Source of the DNA: Gonocerus acuteangulatus
Lineage: Eukaryota > Arthropoda > Insecta > Hemiptera > Coreidae
Length of the DNA: 64,000 nucleotides
NCBI GenBank assembly: GCA_946811695.1
Contig: OX328126.1
Location: 7,082,197 to 7,146,196, forward strand
Direction: 5' to 3'
Below, one piece after another: positions 35,575 to 46,358 of this stretch. Each line of letters starts with the position of its first letter. Position 1 is the first letter of the stretch. The notes under the pieces were generated by a model, which saw only the letters and a program-made list of their open reading frames with translations, did no database searches and was not told the origin of the DNA. The position numbers were made by a program, and so were the translations under genes.

Positions 35575-36700
35575 TGATTGTTTATTTTGTTTTTGTTTGA
35601 ACAACTTTAATTAAATTACTGATAGACATGTTTGGTATACAAATTGTTATTCTTATTGCAAGTTCACATTCGCATTATCAAAAAAATAGGATTCAAGAAA
35701 GATAGATGTTCTTATAAGTAATGATATAAAATGGAAAATTACAACTAAAAAATTAAACATACCCTCTATAACATTGTAAAAAATGGAAGAAAAAAATTGG
35801 AAACAAAGAAATTTTCAATTGAGTTGATAAGTGCTACCGCTTATTAGAGACCTCCACTAAGAAATTTTGGTTTCATAAAAATTTAAAAACAATCAGGTCT
35901 TCCAGTTTCAAAATTTTTATTTTAATCGTTGAAATAAATATTTCGGCATTATTAATATATGATGGCAATAAGCCAAAATATTGATTTTAATGGAAAAGAA
36001 ATATGCATTTTGGAAATGCAAGACCTGATTGGCCTTTTTCTTCATTTTTATGAACCTAAATAAAAAACTTGAAAGTTTAAAATTGTAAAACATTAAAAAT
36101 ACTAAAAATTACAAGTTATTTAGTTATTTTTAACACTTAACGCTTCTGTCAAATGTGCTCGTAAAACTTTGTGTTGCTTAAAACCTTTACGATAGTGTCT
36201 ATGTGGGTACTACCATCCGTCAACAGTTTATTAATGTCGTGTGACACGTTCAAGTTTCGTCGTTTTTCACCAGTCCGTTAGTAAGTGTTTTACGAATTGT
36301 GTTCATTGCGATATGTCTTCTATTGAAATTAAGTGTCCGATTCTAGGTCTTGTAAGGTTTACTTCTTATGTCTCGAAGGTTATGTTTTCGTCTTAGAAAA
36401 CACGAAAGCGGCCAACATTTTCGCTTTTTGCCGTGAAACATGTTATATTGCAATACCATAACAAACTATTGGACGATAAGGAGAAAAATCTGTCAATTTT
36501 GAGGGGGCGTTTAAACCAAGGGGTGTAACAGAAGGGTTGAGCCTAATGAGAACCAAGTAACGGTATATCCTCTTAGGTAAACATGCCTTCAGGTGGTTGT
36601 AGAAAGTAAGAGAGAGGTTAGGTTCTGTTACCTAACCACCGAGGGCATGTTCCTGGATCTTACTTTCCATCATTGTTCGTACTACTGACCTACCTTCAGG
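35575..36700. other. Unassigned sequence
   Basis: AT-rich to about 36380. 36395-36560 (GAAAGCGGCCAACATTTTCGC, GAGGGGGCGTTTAAACC) weakly recalls the H2 3' region (GATAGCGGCCAGAGTTTTGG). No gene. Confidence 0.4.
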
Positions 36701-36719
36701 TCAAGGCCGTGGTCCAGCT

Positions 36720-37716
36720 TTCTTACGGAGGCCTGAATCTAGCCTTCAGAAGGACGCCTTGGCTCCTTCTTTCTTACGGAAGCCTGAATCTAGCCTTCAG
36801 AAGGACGTCTTGGCTCCTTCTTTCGTACGGAGGCCTGAATCTAGCCTTCAGAAAGCACGTCTTGGCTGCTTCTTTCTTACGGAAGCCTGAATCTAGCCAG
36901 CCTTCAAAAGGACGTCTTGGCTCCTTATTTCTTACGGAGGCCTGAATCTAGCCTTCAGAAGGACGTCTTGGCTCCTTATTTCTTAGGGAGGCCTGAATCT
37001 AGCCTTCAGAAGGACGTCTTGGCTTCTTCTTCCTTACGGAGGCCTGAATCTAGCCTTCAGAAGTACGTCTTGGCTGCTTCTTTCTTACGGAAGCCTGAAT
37101 CTAGCCTTCAGAAGGACGTCTTGGCTGCTTCTTTCTTACGGAAGCCTGAATCTAGCCTTCAGAAGTAAGTCTTGGCTCCTTCTTTCTTACGGAGGCCTGA
37201 ATCTAGCCTTCAGAAGTACGTCTTGGCTCCTTCTTCCTTACGGAGGCCTGAATCTAGCCTTCAGAAGGACGTCTTGGCTTCTTCTTCCTTAAGGAGGCCT
37301 GAATCTAGCCTTCAGAAGGACGTCTTGGCTCCTTCTTTCTTACGGAAGCCTGAATCTAGCCTTCAGAAGTACGTCTTGGGTCCTTTTTCCTTACAGAGAC
37401 CTGAATCTAGCCTTCAGAAGGACGTCTTGGCTCCTTCTTTCTTACGGAAGCCTGAATCTAGCCTTCAGAAGGACGTCTTGGCTCCTTCTTTCTTAAGGTG
37501 GCCAGAATCTAGCCTTCAGAAGGACGTCTTGGCTTATTCTTTCTTACGGAAGCCTGAATCTAGCCTTCAGACGGACGTCTTGGCTGCTTCATACTTTCGG
37601 AAGCCTGAATCTAGCCTTCAGAAGTACGTCTTGGCTCCTTCGTTCTTACGGAGGCCTGAATCTAGCCTTCAGAAGTACGTCTTGGCTCCTTCTTCCTTAC
37701 GGAGACCTGAATCTAT
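36720..37716. repeat. 51-bp minisatellite, about 19 copies
   Basis: The unit contains GAATCTAGCCTTCAGAAGGA and CGTCTTGGCTCCTTC. Because 51 is a multiple of 3, frames stay open across many units (longest 37172-37747, a 17-residue repeat of the PESSLQKDVLA type). Small indels at about 36857 and 36897 shift the frame, and a stop occurs at about 37165. There is no start context or composition supporting a real protein, so I treat it as a non-coding minisatellite. Confidence 0.93.
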
Positions 37717-37778
37717 GAGGGAAAAAATCACAGTTTATTTCCAGTAATTCAAGGTCTGCCATCATAGTTGAAATTAAC
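37717..37778 (+). repeat. Dispersed repeat piece
   Basis: AAATCACAGTTTATTTCCAG...GTTGAAATTAACCT is nearly identical to 10340-10405. Confidence 0.6.
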
Positions 37779-38578
37779 CTAGCCAGGATAGGGCTGACGC
37801 CTTTTCTTTTTTTCGAAAGAAAAGCCACAACCCTTAGGCCGGCCATACACGTTCCGGTATACCGGAGAGGTATACCTGCACAGGTGACCTGCGCAGGTAA
37901 ACCGGAGCGTGTGGGCCAGCCCCTTCCGTTCTACCTGCGCATGCGTAGCGACCTGTACAGAAGAATCAAAATTCAATTCTTTCTACCTGCGCAGGCGAGT
38001 AGACCTGAGCGTGTGTGTGAGTCATCCGGTATACCTGCGCAGGTGTGAGGCTAGTTGTGGCAAATAGTCGTAGCTTCGTGTTGGGCTTAACTTATAGTCT
38101 ATTCTCTGTACTCGCGTGCCAGTGGTTATTTAGAACGTTTATTTTTTTTTTACGTTTGTTTACTGTATTAGTCATAATGTTTGTCCGAAAACAGATCCGA
38201 ATTCTCGAGGAATTCATTGAAATTTATAGATTAGACCCCTGTTTGTGGCTAGTTTAGAGCACGGAATACCATAACCGTATGATTTCATCTTTTTTTTTTA
38301 GTTTATAGCCACTAAGAAACCCACTAAAGCAATCACGTCATCTTGTCGGTTTATCACCACTAAGAAACCCACTAAAGCAATCACGTCATCTTGTCGGTTT
38401 GTCATTTCTAGACTGTAGAAATCCTTCACCTGTCCGGTTTGCCGGAGCGTGCGTGGGCTCTCGTCTGTACAGGTTTACCGGAGAGGAACACCTGCGCAGG
38501 TGAACCTCTCCGGTATACCGGAACGTGTATGGCCGGCCTTAGTGGGAATTAAACCCACGACCTTTGGAACGGAGTCAA
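37779..38578 (-). mobile_element. SINE-C split by a Harbinger-like insertion
   Basis: Left part 37779-37833 (AGCCAGGATAGGGCTGACGCC, AAAGAAAAGCCACAACCC) and right part 38540-38578 (GTGGGAATTAAACCCACGACC, CGGAGTC) join into the sequence seen uninterrupted at 61617-61680, which reads CCCTAGTGGG across the junction. Confidence 0.72.
37834..38539. mobile_element. PIF/Harbinger-like non-autonomous element with TTA duplication
   Basis: Inverted ends of about 35 bp (GGCCGGCCATACACGTTCCG at left, reverse complement at right) are flanked by TTA on both sides. A 3-bp TWA duplication is the signature of PIF/Harbinger. The subterminal regions are packed with palindromic CACCTGCGCAGGTG-like and GGTATACC motifs. 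A 56-bp direct repeat (ACTAAGAAACCCACTAAAGC) sits in the middle. The open frame at 38045-38257 has no transposase domain. Confidence 0.72.
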
Positions 38579-38582
38579 TAAA

Positions 38583-39338
38583 TAGTCTGCCACGTAGGAG
38601 CTGCATAACTAAGCGATTTCCTTAGAATTGGGTAGAGTCGACTGTATTCCTGAAGAATTTGTTTAAAATAACCTATATAAATAAAAATAAAACATAAATT
38701 GTTCTCTCTTTTGCTTTTACGAGCAGCTGTTTCAATTATTAATTTTGTAATTAATTTCCTTCCAGAGTTTTGTGTATGCGTGGTACTACACTACGTAATA
38801 AATACACAAAGCTTCACAAATTCATCTATTGATCTTGATGAGTTTCGCGAACCTTTTCGCGAAGAATTTTGGCGGAAGAATTCCGAGAATAGACCGATTT
38901 TGTTCATTTTCACAACACGTCTTTCATATTAGGTAGCCAGGACGTATACAGAGTTTCATAACAATACAACAGAAATTCCGACCGATATAAGGAAATCAGT
39001 AATTTCTGACCGGAGTAAACCCTCCCTTCTAGTCAACCGACTTAGTTTGTTTTTACAACAAATTTTTCTCTTCGGTTGACCACAACAAATACCGTGTTTC
39101 GTTGAAATATAACAAAACTTTTGGCTGGTATTGACAAATAACTACTTTGGCTCTGGAGTAAACCCCCCTCCGGATGGACCGATTTTTTTTATTAACGAAC
39201 TCGTTCAATCGTTTAATGGGGGAATACTACAAACCAAGTTTCGAGGCAAAAAAAACAAAAACTCTGGCCTGTATCGTGTTAATGGGCACATATATAACTA
39301 TATATTCCGGCTACTTTCCTTAGGAGGAAAGTGCTAAA
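38583..39338 (+). mobile_element. H2 family element, plus strand
   Basis: Starts GTCTGCCACGTAGGAGCTGC, then ACTAAGCGATTTCC; ends ACTTTCCTTAGGAGGAAAGTGCTAA with the stem-loop intact. The AT microsatellite before the hairpin is short here. It joins the SINE-C head directly. Confidence 0.6.
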
Positions 39339-39344
39339 ATAATA

Positions 39345-39605
39345 TCATGAAATAGATAGAGTACGGTAACAGCTGTTCTGTTATCGTCCTAGCAACGCAT
39401 GCTGCCTAGGCTTGCCTTCTCTAACCAGCTAAAACTTCAAACCCCTCTAAAAATACTAAAAATTCGAATATTAAAAAATTCTTTCTTAGCGAGTGTCTAC
39501 GTTCTATAGGGAGTGTCCATAAAAACTTTCAAGTTTTTCTGTCGAGCGGTTTGGGCTGGGCGATGATAGATCAGTGACTGATATTTGACAAATATATAGT
39601 AGATT
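39345..39605 (+). repeat. Dispersed repeat pieces shared with 10.2-11.9 kb
   Basis: 39355-39420 matches 10522-10600 and 39430-39605 matches 11763-11930, in both places next to H1/H2-type elements. Confidence 0.55.
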
Positions 39606-40295
39606 TTAAAATATGAATACTAATGCTTCTCCTATCGTAGTGTATCATTTAAAAATTAACTGTTACACTAAGATTTAATTTTTCGGGACTGATATACTTC
39701 CAGAAGATTGACTCCTCCTTCATACCTCCAACATTCAACCTAATCGAATGTTTCTAAGCTTATTAGGTGGTATTTCTTAAATTAATCAATCATTCATTTT
39801 CACTTCACTACGAAGTCACTGCTGACGAGCAATGACTAAATCTGATCGGATCGGGACGAATGTAGGCACTCACGTCGGCCACAATCGGTCAATAGAAATC
39901 GGATCGGGAGAAATACGGGTCCAATGTAGTTGCAGCCTAAGGTGAGAACGGACTAAAATGCTGAACTAATGTCTCAATCTTCTTAGACCTTGTCTTACCA
40001 AACACCGACTGCTAAATGTCTCAAATATTTCATGTTCCTATTCCCATTAATGAATCAGCGACTTTGTAAAAAGTGAAATTTTCTGACACCTTTTTGTGAA
40101 TCAGGCCGATCTTGACCCAGATTCTTCTGGAAAGTCCGTCGCTATTAGACTACCTTCACCTCAAATCCACATCCTCCACAAATATCAGGCGGATTCTCAT
40201 GAAGACATTTTTACTGTAACTTCTTTTTAGCTTGGGACACGCTTTTCTCATAAGGATGAACTTACAATGACCGTCGCGCAGGAGCTGTATAACTA
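39606..40295. other. Unassigned sequence
   Basis: 39840-39940 has CGGATCGGGA motifs resembling, inverted, 15400-15500. At 40262-40310 GACCGTCGCGCAGGAGCTGT...ACTAAATACATTCC looks like a further diverged H1/H2-type 5' end. Confidence 0.4.
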
Positions 40296-40304
40296 AATAC
40301 ATTC

Positions 40305-41022
40305 CAAGTAAAGATGGAATGGTTGGGATTCGGCTAAAGAAACCTCAATAAGATTTTTGTTTAAAAAAATCTATATTTAGGACGTTTCGGCTACTCATTG
40401 GTAGCCTTCGTCAGCTAAAATGGCAAGAAAAACAGAAATTAATACAGAAAAAAAAGTTTATAATTGAGATAAGTAACAGAACTATAAATACAATTAACTT
40501 ATTATAAAAGAACAAATTGGTCATAAATTCTTAGAATGAAAATCAATAGAAACATAACAAAAAAAGAAGAAAAAAGGTTATTTTATTGAAGTTTATATAA
40601 GTAAATAGGTGCTAATAATAGTATTAATTAATTTTAACAAAGAAATAAGATACTACATACCAATGAAAATGCCGGGAGGCAGAGGAAGACCAAAGTTGAA
40701 AGTTAAGTAACCATTGTGGAAGAGTCTAAGAAAAAATGAATCTACTAGGGTATATGAAACAGAAAACAAACCAGGTGGTGGGAGGGGATTGGTAGGGATG
40801 AAAGGCCTGTTTATGACATTTTATGACAGGAAAGGAGAAAAAGGTGCTAATGGAAGGATACACGTCCTACATATAGATCCATGAATAGATAGATAAATAT
40901 AGATAGAAACGTCCTAAATACAGATTTTTTTAACAAAAATCGTATTAAGGTTTCTTTAGCCGAATCCCAACCATTCCATCTTTACTTATTACCTCGACGG
41001 CTAACTATCTAATCATCATGGT
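40305..41022. mobile_element. Penelope-like (provisional) element with inverted terminal blocks
   Basis: The left block (40305-40380, AAAGATGGAATGGTTGGG...ATCTATATTTAGGACG) and the right block (about 40903-41022, GAAACGTCCTAAATACAG...CCAACCATTCCATCTTTAC) are inverted copies. The interior (40425-40700) matches 780-1030. GACGTTTCGGCT...AGCCTTCGTCAG beside the left block is the kind of sequence found at Penelope-like termini. No RT or GIY-YIG coding remains, so the class rests on the terminal motif only. Confidence 0.45.
40380..40414 (-). ncRNA. Hammerhead-ribozyme-like motif
   Basis: Minus strand CTGACGA, an extra A, GGCTAC-CAATGA-GTAGCC (six-pair stem), then GAAACGTC. CUGANGA and GAAA are the two conserved hammerhead core boxes. 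Flanking TTTAG and CTAAA could form a five-pair stem I and GUC is the usual cleavage triplet. ACGU before the cleavage site leaves only a two-pair stem III. The extra A between core and stem II departs from the canonical fold. Activity is unproven. Confidence 0.42.
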
Positions 41023-41246
41023 AAATACATTCCTTAGACAGGTGGTATTCTACAAAGCATTCCTGAATAACTGGTTTGTAATAACCTTTATGAATACGAA
41101 AAAGTCCGACTCGCAGGAACTGCGTCATCTTAGCGCGGTTCCGTTCAAATCCTTAATGCCATTAGTAAAGGAATAGATGCAGTTATTGGTAGGTTTTGAT
41201 ATTTCGTGAAAAATATAAAATACAATCTTAACAAGACGGAAGATTT

Positions 41247-41660
41247 AAGGCACCCAGAAAGCTGGCTGTGTCCATCCTCTGTGTCAACGTTGGCTCTATA
41301 ACACTGTTTTTATTTAAGGCGCCCAGAAAGCTGGCTGTGTCCATCCTCTGTGTCAACGTTGGCTCTATAACACTGTTTTTATTTAAGGCGCCCAGAAAGC
41401 TGGCTGTGTCCATCCTCTGTGTCAACGTTGGCTCTATAACACTGTTTTTATTTAAGGCGCCCAGAAAGCTGGCTGTGTCCATCCTCTGTGTCAACGTTGG
41501 CTCTATAACACTGTTTTTATTTAAGGCGCCCAGAAAGCTGGCTGTGTCCATCCTCTGTGTCAACGTTGGCTCTATAACACTGTTTTTATTTAAGGCGCCC
41601 AGAAAGCTGGCTGTGTCCATCCTCTGTGTCAACGTTGGCTCTATAACACTGTTTTTATTT
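41247..41660. repeat. 69-bp tandem repeat, six copies
   Basis: Six units of 69 bp, identical except for one base in the first (CACC for CGCC). As 69 is divisible by 3 and stop-free, frames of 134-136 codons are open on both strands. They are not gene evidence. Confidence 0.97.
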
Positions 41661-41902
41661 TTGGCATTGATTTACTAAAATACTCATTTTACTGAACGAC
41701 CAATTAAAAAGTTAGGCAAACAGGGACCAAACCCCGTTTAAAAGAACAAAACATTCTTATAATGATCCAGACAGTCGGAGCACTTTTTTCTCGGATTGAC
41801 ATCGCCCCAACGAAAATTACATTAGATCCTTTGTTGTATAAAAATTAAATAAGCTTTCGACTAGTCGCCTTCCACACACCAGCCGTTTTCTATATATTTT
41901 AT

Positions 41903-42136
41903 TAAAATATTATTTATTTATTAAATTTTAACGTCCATTTATTATTAACTAAGAATTTTAGGACGGGATATCTATAGGTTACCACCCTTTTCTAGCCAGG
42001 ATAGGGCTGATGTCGTTTCTTTTTCCAAAGAAAAGCCACCACCCAAAGTGTGAATCGAACCCACGACCCTTTGGCACGGAGTGTTGAGTGCTCACGCCTT
42101 AACGCTCACGGCCACCGGGCCTCCTATAAAATATTA
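41903..42136 (-). mobile_element. SINE-C, complete copy with 10-bp target duplication
   Basis: TAAAATATTA at 41903-41912 and 42127-42136 flank it. Minus strand: head GGAGGCCCGGTGGCCGTGAG with B-box-like GGGTTCGATTC, then GGCTTTTCTTTGG, CCCTATCCTGGCTAG, GGTGGTAACCTATAGATA and a tail of GACGTTAAAATTTAATAAATAAAT. Confidence 0.82.
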
Positions 42137-42283
42137 CAAGACCCGAAAACATTTCTCTTCTGTCTATTAATAATTTCTTTTTCTAATACTTCCTTAGGTA
42201 CCTCCAAATGCATTTTAGATTAGATGAAAGTACAATAGCTTGATAGATTCAACTGAACCCTTAATATTCATATTTATATTTAT

Positions 42284-42454
42284 CAAAATGAAGTCTGCAG
42301 ATGGTGCAAAGACAAGGATGAGACATCTAAGCATTCTACATTTGAATGTCTAGCATTGGAAAAGAGGCGGTTCCTACATTTTGGGAGCCTTCATGAAATT
42401 AGGAGGTCGACGAAAGTCAGACGACACCTAAAGTTCATCAGGAGTGTAAGGCCT
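42284..42454 (+). pseudogene. LINE ORF2 C-terminal finger fragment
   Basis: The frame encodes EVCRWCKDKDETSKHSTFEC (C-x2-C-x8-H-x4-C), LALEKRRFLHFG and LKFIRSVRPL. That is the terminal finger and short tail of APE-type LINE proteins that follow an RNase H-like region. Both edges are truncated. The clade is not resolved (I or R1 group possible). Confidence 0.65.
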
Positions 42455-42690
42455 CTCGTCCACTGGAACCGAAAAGCTGCGAAATGAATTCTTCAGAATT
42501 CGCACGAGAACGCACGAACAATCCAAACACGTGGCACCATCATGGACCGCGTCCACTGGCCCGCATCATTCGTCCGTTTTAGTCCGAACTTGTGCGAAGT
42601 GCGAACCGATCCTATTCTGCCGGGATTTACAGTTGCGAACGAGTGCGAATAGTCAGAGTTAAAATGGACTGTGATAAATTAATTGTGCTT
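42455..42690. other. Unassigned sequence
   Basis: GTCCACTGGAACCGAAAAGCTGC at 42458 and, inverted, GCTTGCAGCTTTTCCGTCTCAGTGG at 43770-43795 may be ends of a DNA transposon enclosing the LINE pieces. The match is imperfect. Confidence 0.3.
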
Positions 42691-42694
42691 ATCC

Positions 42695-43045
42695 AGAAAA
42701 AATCAATGAAAAGGAGTATGCTCGGAATTCGGAAGTCTCAAAAAATACGAAATAATGAAATCCATAGCAAGACTGGTGTGGAAGATGCTATAGTTGTCAC
42801 TCAAGCAGAAATGGACATGGGCAGGACATCTGGCAGGTATGGAAGAAGCAAGATGGGCAAGAAGGACTACCGACTGGATACCTTTGGACTGTAGAAGGAG
42901 AAGAGGTAGACCAAACCAGACATGGAGGGATGATATGGACAAGTTTAGTAGCTCGCTATGGTGGAAGTCTGCACAATACAGAACCATATGGAAAACTCTG
43001 GGAGAGCCCTTTGCTCAGAGATGGAGTCCAGTAGATGTTTATTGG
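42695..43045 (+). pseudogene. RTE-like LINE ORF C-terminus, frameshifted
   Basis: One frame gives KSMKRSMLGIRKSQKIRN and NEIHSKTGVEDAI. After a shift near 42800 another gives KWTWAGHLAGMEEARWARR, TDWIPLDCRRRRGRPNQTW, RDDMDKF and TLGEPFAQRW. The RSMLGI...WAGH..R..GRW...RRRGRP..RW.DD order is typical of the C-terminal end of RTE-like LINE polyproteins. One frameshift and truncation at both sides. A 3' UTR of about 45 bp joins the next LINE fragment. Confidence 0.75.
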
Positions 43046-43089
43046 GTTTTATTATTTATATTATATAAACCTTGTAAGAGGGGGGTTTT

Positions 43090-43570
43090 CTCCTCAGTTT
43101 CCTGGAATAAATTCTTTCGGGGGCTATTGCCAACCGAAAGAATTGTTTTTTCTTTTTTTGTTTTTGTTATTTTTTACGGGCCTTCATTTAGAAACTTTCT
43201 AACTCTTCTGGCTGTATCAAGCACTACTGCTTGTTAGGCATTTTTGATAAGTTCCTCCGACAGTTTCAGGTAGGCATTTGCGGCAATTGATGTTTCTGGA
43301 ATGAGCCCGTTGCTCGAGATTATGAGGGCTGTTATCCTTGCGGAATCCAACTTATACAGGTCTTTCAGCTCTATGGCCAAGTCTTGGTACTTTCGCAGTT
43401 TCTCGGCATATGATTTCCGGATATTCTCATCATTGGGGACTGTGAAATCAATAATATCGGCTGTCTTACTTCCCTTGTCAATGATAAGAATGTCCGGTTT
43501 ATTGTGATGTACAGTACGGTCCGTCAACATTGCTTCGTCCCAATACACTTTAATTGTACCTTTCTCTATT
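43090..43570 (-). pseudogene. R2-type LINE endonuclease fragment, second copy
   Basis: Minus-strand frame with EKGTIKVYWDEAMLTDRTVH, KPDILIIDKGSKTADIIDF (PD...D of the restriction-like endonuclease), KLRKYQDLAIELKDLYKLDS. It is closely similar to 3483-3890 and diverges only at scattered residues. The 3' UTR stem-loop is at 43113-43145. It is cut at about 43566 at a (TTA)n run. No zinc finger or RT. Confidence 0.8.
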
Positions 43571-43836
43571 ATTATTATTATGTACATATGTTTTATCTAC
43601 AATAAATGCTATTATTATTATCATCCGGAAATATCTGTGGGACCAAATTCTTCATCAGAAAACCTTTTCGAAGAGCCATCACGTATACTGCGAATCTGGA
43701 CGAATCCTGAGGCTATGGACGAGAGGAATTCGCACGGTTTCGTACGATCGGCATTAGCCTCAATTCGTTGCTTGCAGCTTTTCCGTCTCAGTGGGGTTAT
43801 TTATAATAAATAATAAATTATAATAAATAATTTAAT

Positions 43837-44052
43837 AATAAATGTAAAAGGGGTCTCCCGTGGTCTAGTGGCTAGCGCGCTGGATTCATAAGCGGGAGAT
43901 GGTGGGTTCGATCCCCACCTCCGGCAGGAATTTTGTCATCTCAGGGCTCGCTGGGAAAATTCCTCGCTGCACCCTGGATGTCGGCGCTAATGACCCAGCT
44001 GTAGATGCGCCGTAAAAAAAAAATAAAAAAAATAAAAATAAATAAATGTAAA
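43837..44052 (+). mobile_element. SINE-A, complete copy with 12-bp target duplication
   Basis: AATAAATGTAAA at 43837-43848 and 44041-44052 flank the insertion. The head GGGGTCTCCCGTGGTCTAGT with GGTTCGATCCCC (B box) resembles a whole tRNA, with CAT in the anticodon position (TTCATAA). The body GGAATTTTGTCATCTC and tail TCGGCGCTAATGACCC...GATGCGCCGTAAAA follow, with an A-rich end. Pol III transcription is expected for such a head, but it is not a functional tRNA gene. Confidence 0.88.
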
Positions 44053-44455
44053 TTACGCCATGGGTTCTGAATTTCAACATTGGGTCTACAACACAAGCGG
44101 GTTTGCTCTTAAAGGCTAGGAACAAAAGGAGCAGAAACCAAAGAACAATTCGGCTTCATGTTACCTAGAATTATACGTTTGGTTTCTCCAATTCTGAGGA
44201 GGAATATACCAAAAAGCGGTTTGACCTTTGTGGTAATCCTGAGTATTTGGATCTATCATGGCATCTCGAGAACGAGGAAGGAAAGCAGGCAGCCCTTCCT
44301 GGTCAACGGAGTTCAAGAATATCGGGATATTTTAACACTTTTTGTGGAAAACTACGATTTAGGAAATTCAGACAAAATGTTGCTATCACGTTTGCACTTA
44401 TGAAAATATTATTATAAGGTATCTGCAAATATTCCCCGATCAGACAAGGAAATAA
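44053..44455. other. Unassigned sequence
   Basis: Open frame at 44158-44403 without recognisable domain. Confidence 0.45.
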
Positions 44456-44459
44456 ATGT

Positions 44460-44803
44460 ACCCCTAGTGCGAACAATGTTAGTTTCTCTAACGAAACACG
44501 CCATATATCAGGCTGTACCGTATGAAATGTCAGTTTTGGGCTTGCGGATTTCCTTCAAATGTCTTGAAACTGTCGAGGCTCCTACTCCAGGTGGCCATTG
44601 TCAAGCTTGGTTTCTGGCCTTCCTCGCTCCTCGTTGTCAAGGTCAAAAATTCCACTTCGAAACCTGTAAAACCACCGGTAAACAGTTCGTTCATTCACCG
44701 TTCCCTCCCCGAACGCCGTGTTAATGTTCATACACGCCTCAGCAGCGCTATGACCGAGCTTAAATTCATAACGAAAAATAATACGGATTTCCGTTGAAGT
44801 CAT
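44460..44803 (-). pseudogene. mariner transposase N-terminus, broken
   Basis: Minus-strand frame from 44803 encodes EFKLGHSAAEACMNINTAFG, VNERTVYRWFYRFRSGIFDL and EERGRPETKLDN: the first helix-turn-helix, the WFYRFRSG segment and the GRP linker of a mariner transposase. The frame stops at about 44582; a further piece downstream (RKSASPKLTF) follows after stop codons. The catalytic domain is absent. It differs from the mariner at 20232, so a second lineage is represented. Confidence 0.83.
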
Positions 44804-44809
44804 AATTTA

Positions 44810-45155
44810 AGTTTTATTTTTTTCTCAGAGGATCGTTCTCACAACACAGTACGCAAGTTACTGATTAAATAATAGGAATAAAAGAGCTTTAATTCTATAT
44901 GAATAACAATGATGTTTGTAAATAATGAAATAAAAAAAGGGAAAGGATTAAATCGCAAAGTAAACAAAACTGACTTTTCTTACGGTACAGCCTGATTTTG
45001 CACAGCTCATGAAAATAATGCATTTTGCTTATACAGGGCGTAACGCAAGTTAATGACAATCCTCCAGGGGGAGAAACTAGAATTAAAATGTGCTTCAAAA
45101 CCACCAACCACACATTTCTATCTCACTCCGTATCCCGTTTAAAGGTTCTAAAGGA
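44810..45155. other. Unassigned sequence
   Basis: No frame or repeat recognised. Confidence 0.5.
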
Positions 45156-45157
45156 AA

Positions 45158-46309
45158 AAAAGTCCGACTCGCAGGAACTGCATCATCTTAGCGCGGTTCC
45201 GTTTTTATCTCTAGACTCATTTAAAATGATTAAAATAGAAGCTGTTATTATTTTGGGACTACATTTCTAGAAAGCATGAAGATTAGATAGTTAGCCGTCG
45301 AGGTGATAAGTAAAGATGGAATGGTTGGGATTCGGCTAAAGAAACCTCAATACGATTTTTGTTTAAAAATCTATATTTAGGACGTTTTGGCTACTCATTG
45401 GTAGTCTACGTCAGCAATGAAAGTGCCGGGAGGCAGAGGAGGACCAAAGTTGACAGTTCCATCTTTACTTTCAAGAAAGGTCTTATTTACGATCTTACCT
45501 GGATGGGTCCCCGCCCTAGGAAGGACCCCGCTAGGCATTTGAAAAGCTATATCTTGGAAATCCATATCTCTAAGATTAAATTGTTTTTCTTAACCTGATT
45601 TATTATCAAATACATTATCCAACTATAAGCAGTTAAAAAATAACAAGGAATAAAAACAGACAAAAAGAACAGTTCGAATAAGCGAAATCAATTACTTTAA
45701 AGTTTTAAGCACTTATTTCTCCGATTGACATCGTCTAATCAAAACTTTCATCAGAATCTTTTTTGTAGAGCATTTCGTAAGCTTTCTAATGGTATTCTTC
45801 CGTTTACCAAGATTCTCAACCTTTTTCGAGATATTAAGGAAAGTATACAAAGTTACCAAAACTTTTTATGTCTGTTAATAAAATATTTTATTCTAACCCT
45901 TCCTTAACTCCAAACGTAACACAAATTTCAACATATTAGTTTTAATGAAAGTAGAACATGTAGAAAATGTTTCAACTGAATCCCATGATTCTAAGTACCC
46001 AAACCAAAAACGTTATTCAAAAACTATTTTTCCAATTTTCTCGAAAACGGTTAAAGCTATCGCCTTGAAAATGGTTTCATTCGTTTTCCTAGCCCAAGAA
46101 TCCTATAAAACGAGTGCTTACAAGCTTATGAACTCAAAAACGTAAGCGTTACGTTTTTTTGCGCGCGAATTTCGCCCCAAACGCCATCTTCCAGTGGACG
46201 GATTTTTCTGGTTAACGTACACGACCTTTCAAATTGGACGATGGATTTTTGTACCAAATTTCATCAAAATACCTTTCGTACCTTCGTCTTCTACCTAGAG
46301 AGCGAACAG

Positions 46310-46358
<49 letters not shown>

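Larger units (their letters stand above)
41098..42282 (+). mobile_element. H1 family element with nested minisatellite and SINE-C
   Basis: Starts AAAAAGTCCGACTCGCAGG and TTAGCGCGGTTCC. At the AAGGCACC site a 69-bp array (41247-41660) replaces normal sequence. The H1 interior continues (TTTTTCTCGGATTGACATCGCC), is split by SINE-C (41913-42126), and fades out at about 42282 before the (TA)n/hairpin end. Confidence 0.58.

Noticed and set aside
41228..41678. Overlapping 134- and 136-codon genes on both strands
   Set aside because: A 69-bp stop-free unit repeated six times keeps both strands open automatically.
42458..43795. A DNA transposon enclosing the RTE- and R2-type fragments
   Set aside because: The supposed ends match only in part and no target duplication is visible.
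43849..43925. A functional tRNA gene (CAT anticodon position)
   Set aside because: A SINE body and tail follow, the whole unit is flanked by a target duplication, and the same head recurs on other copies.
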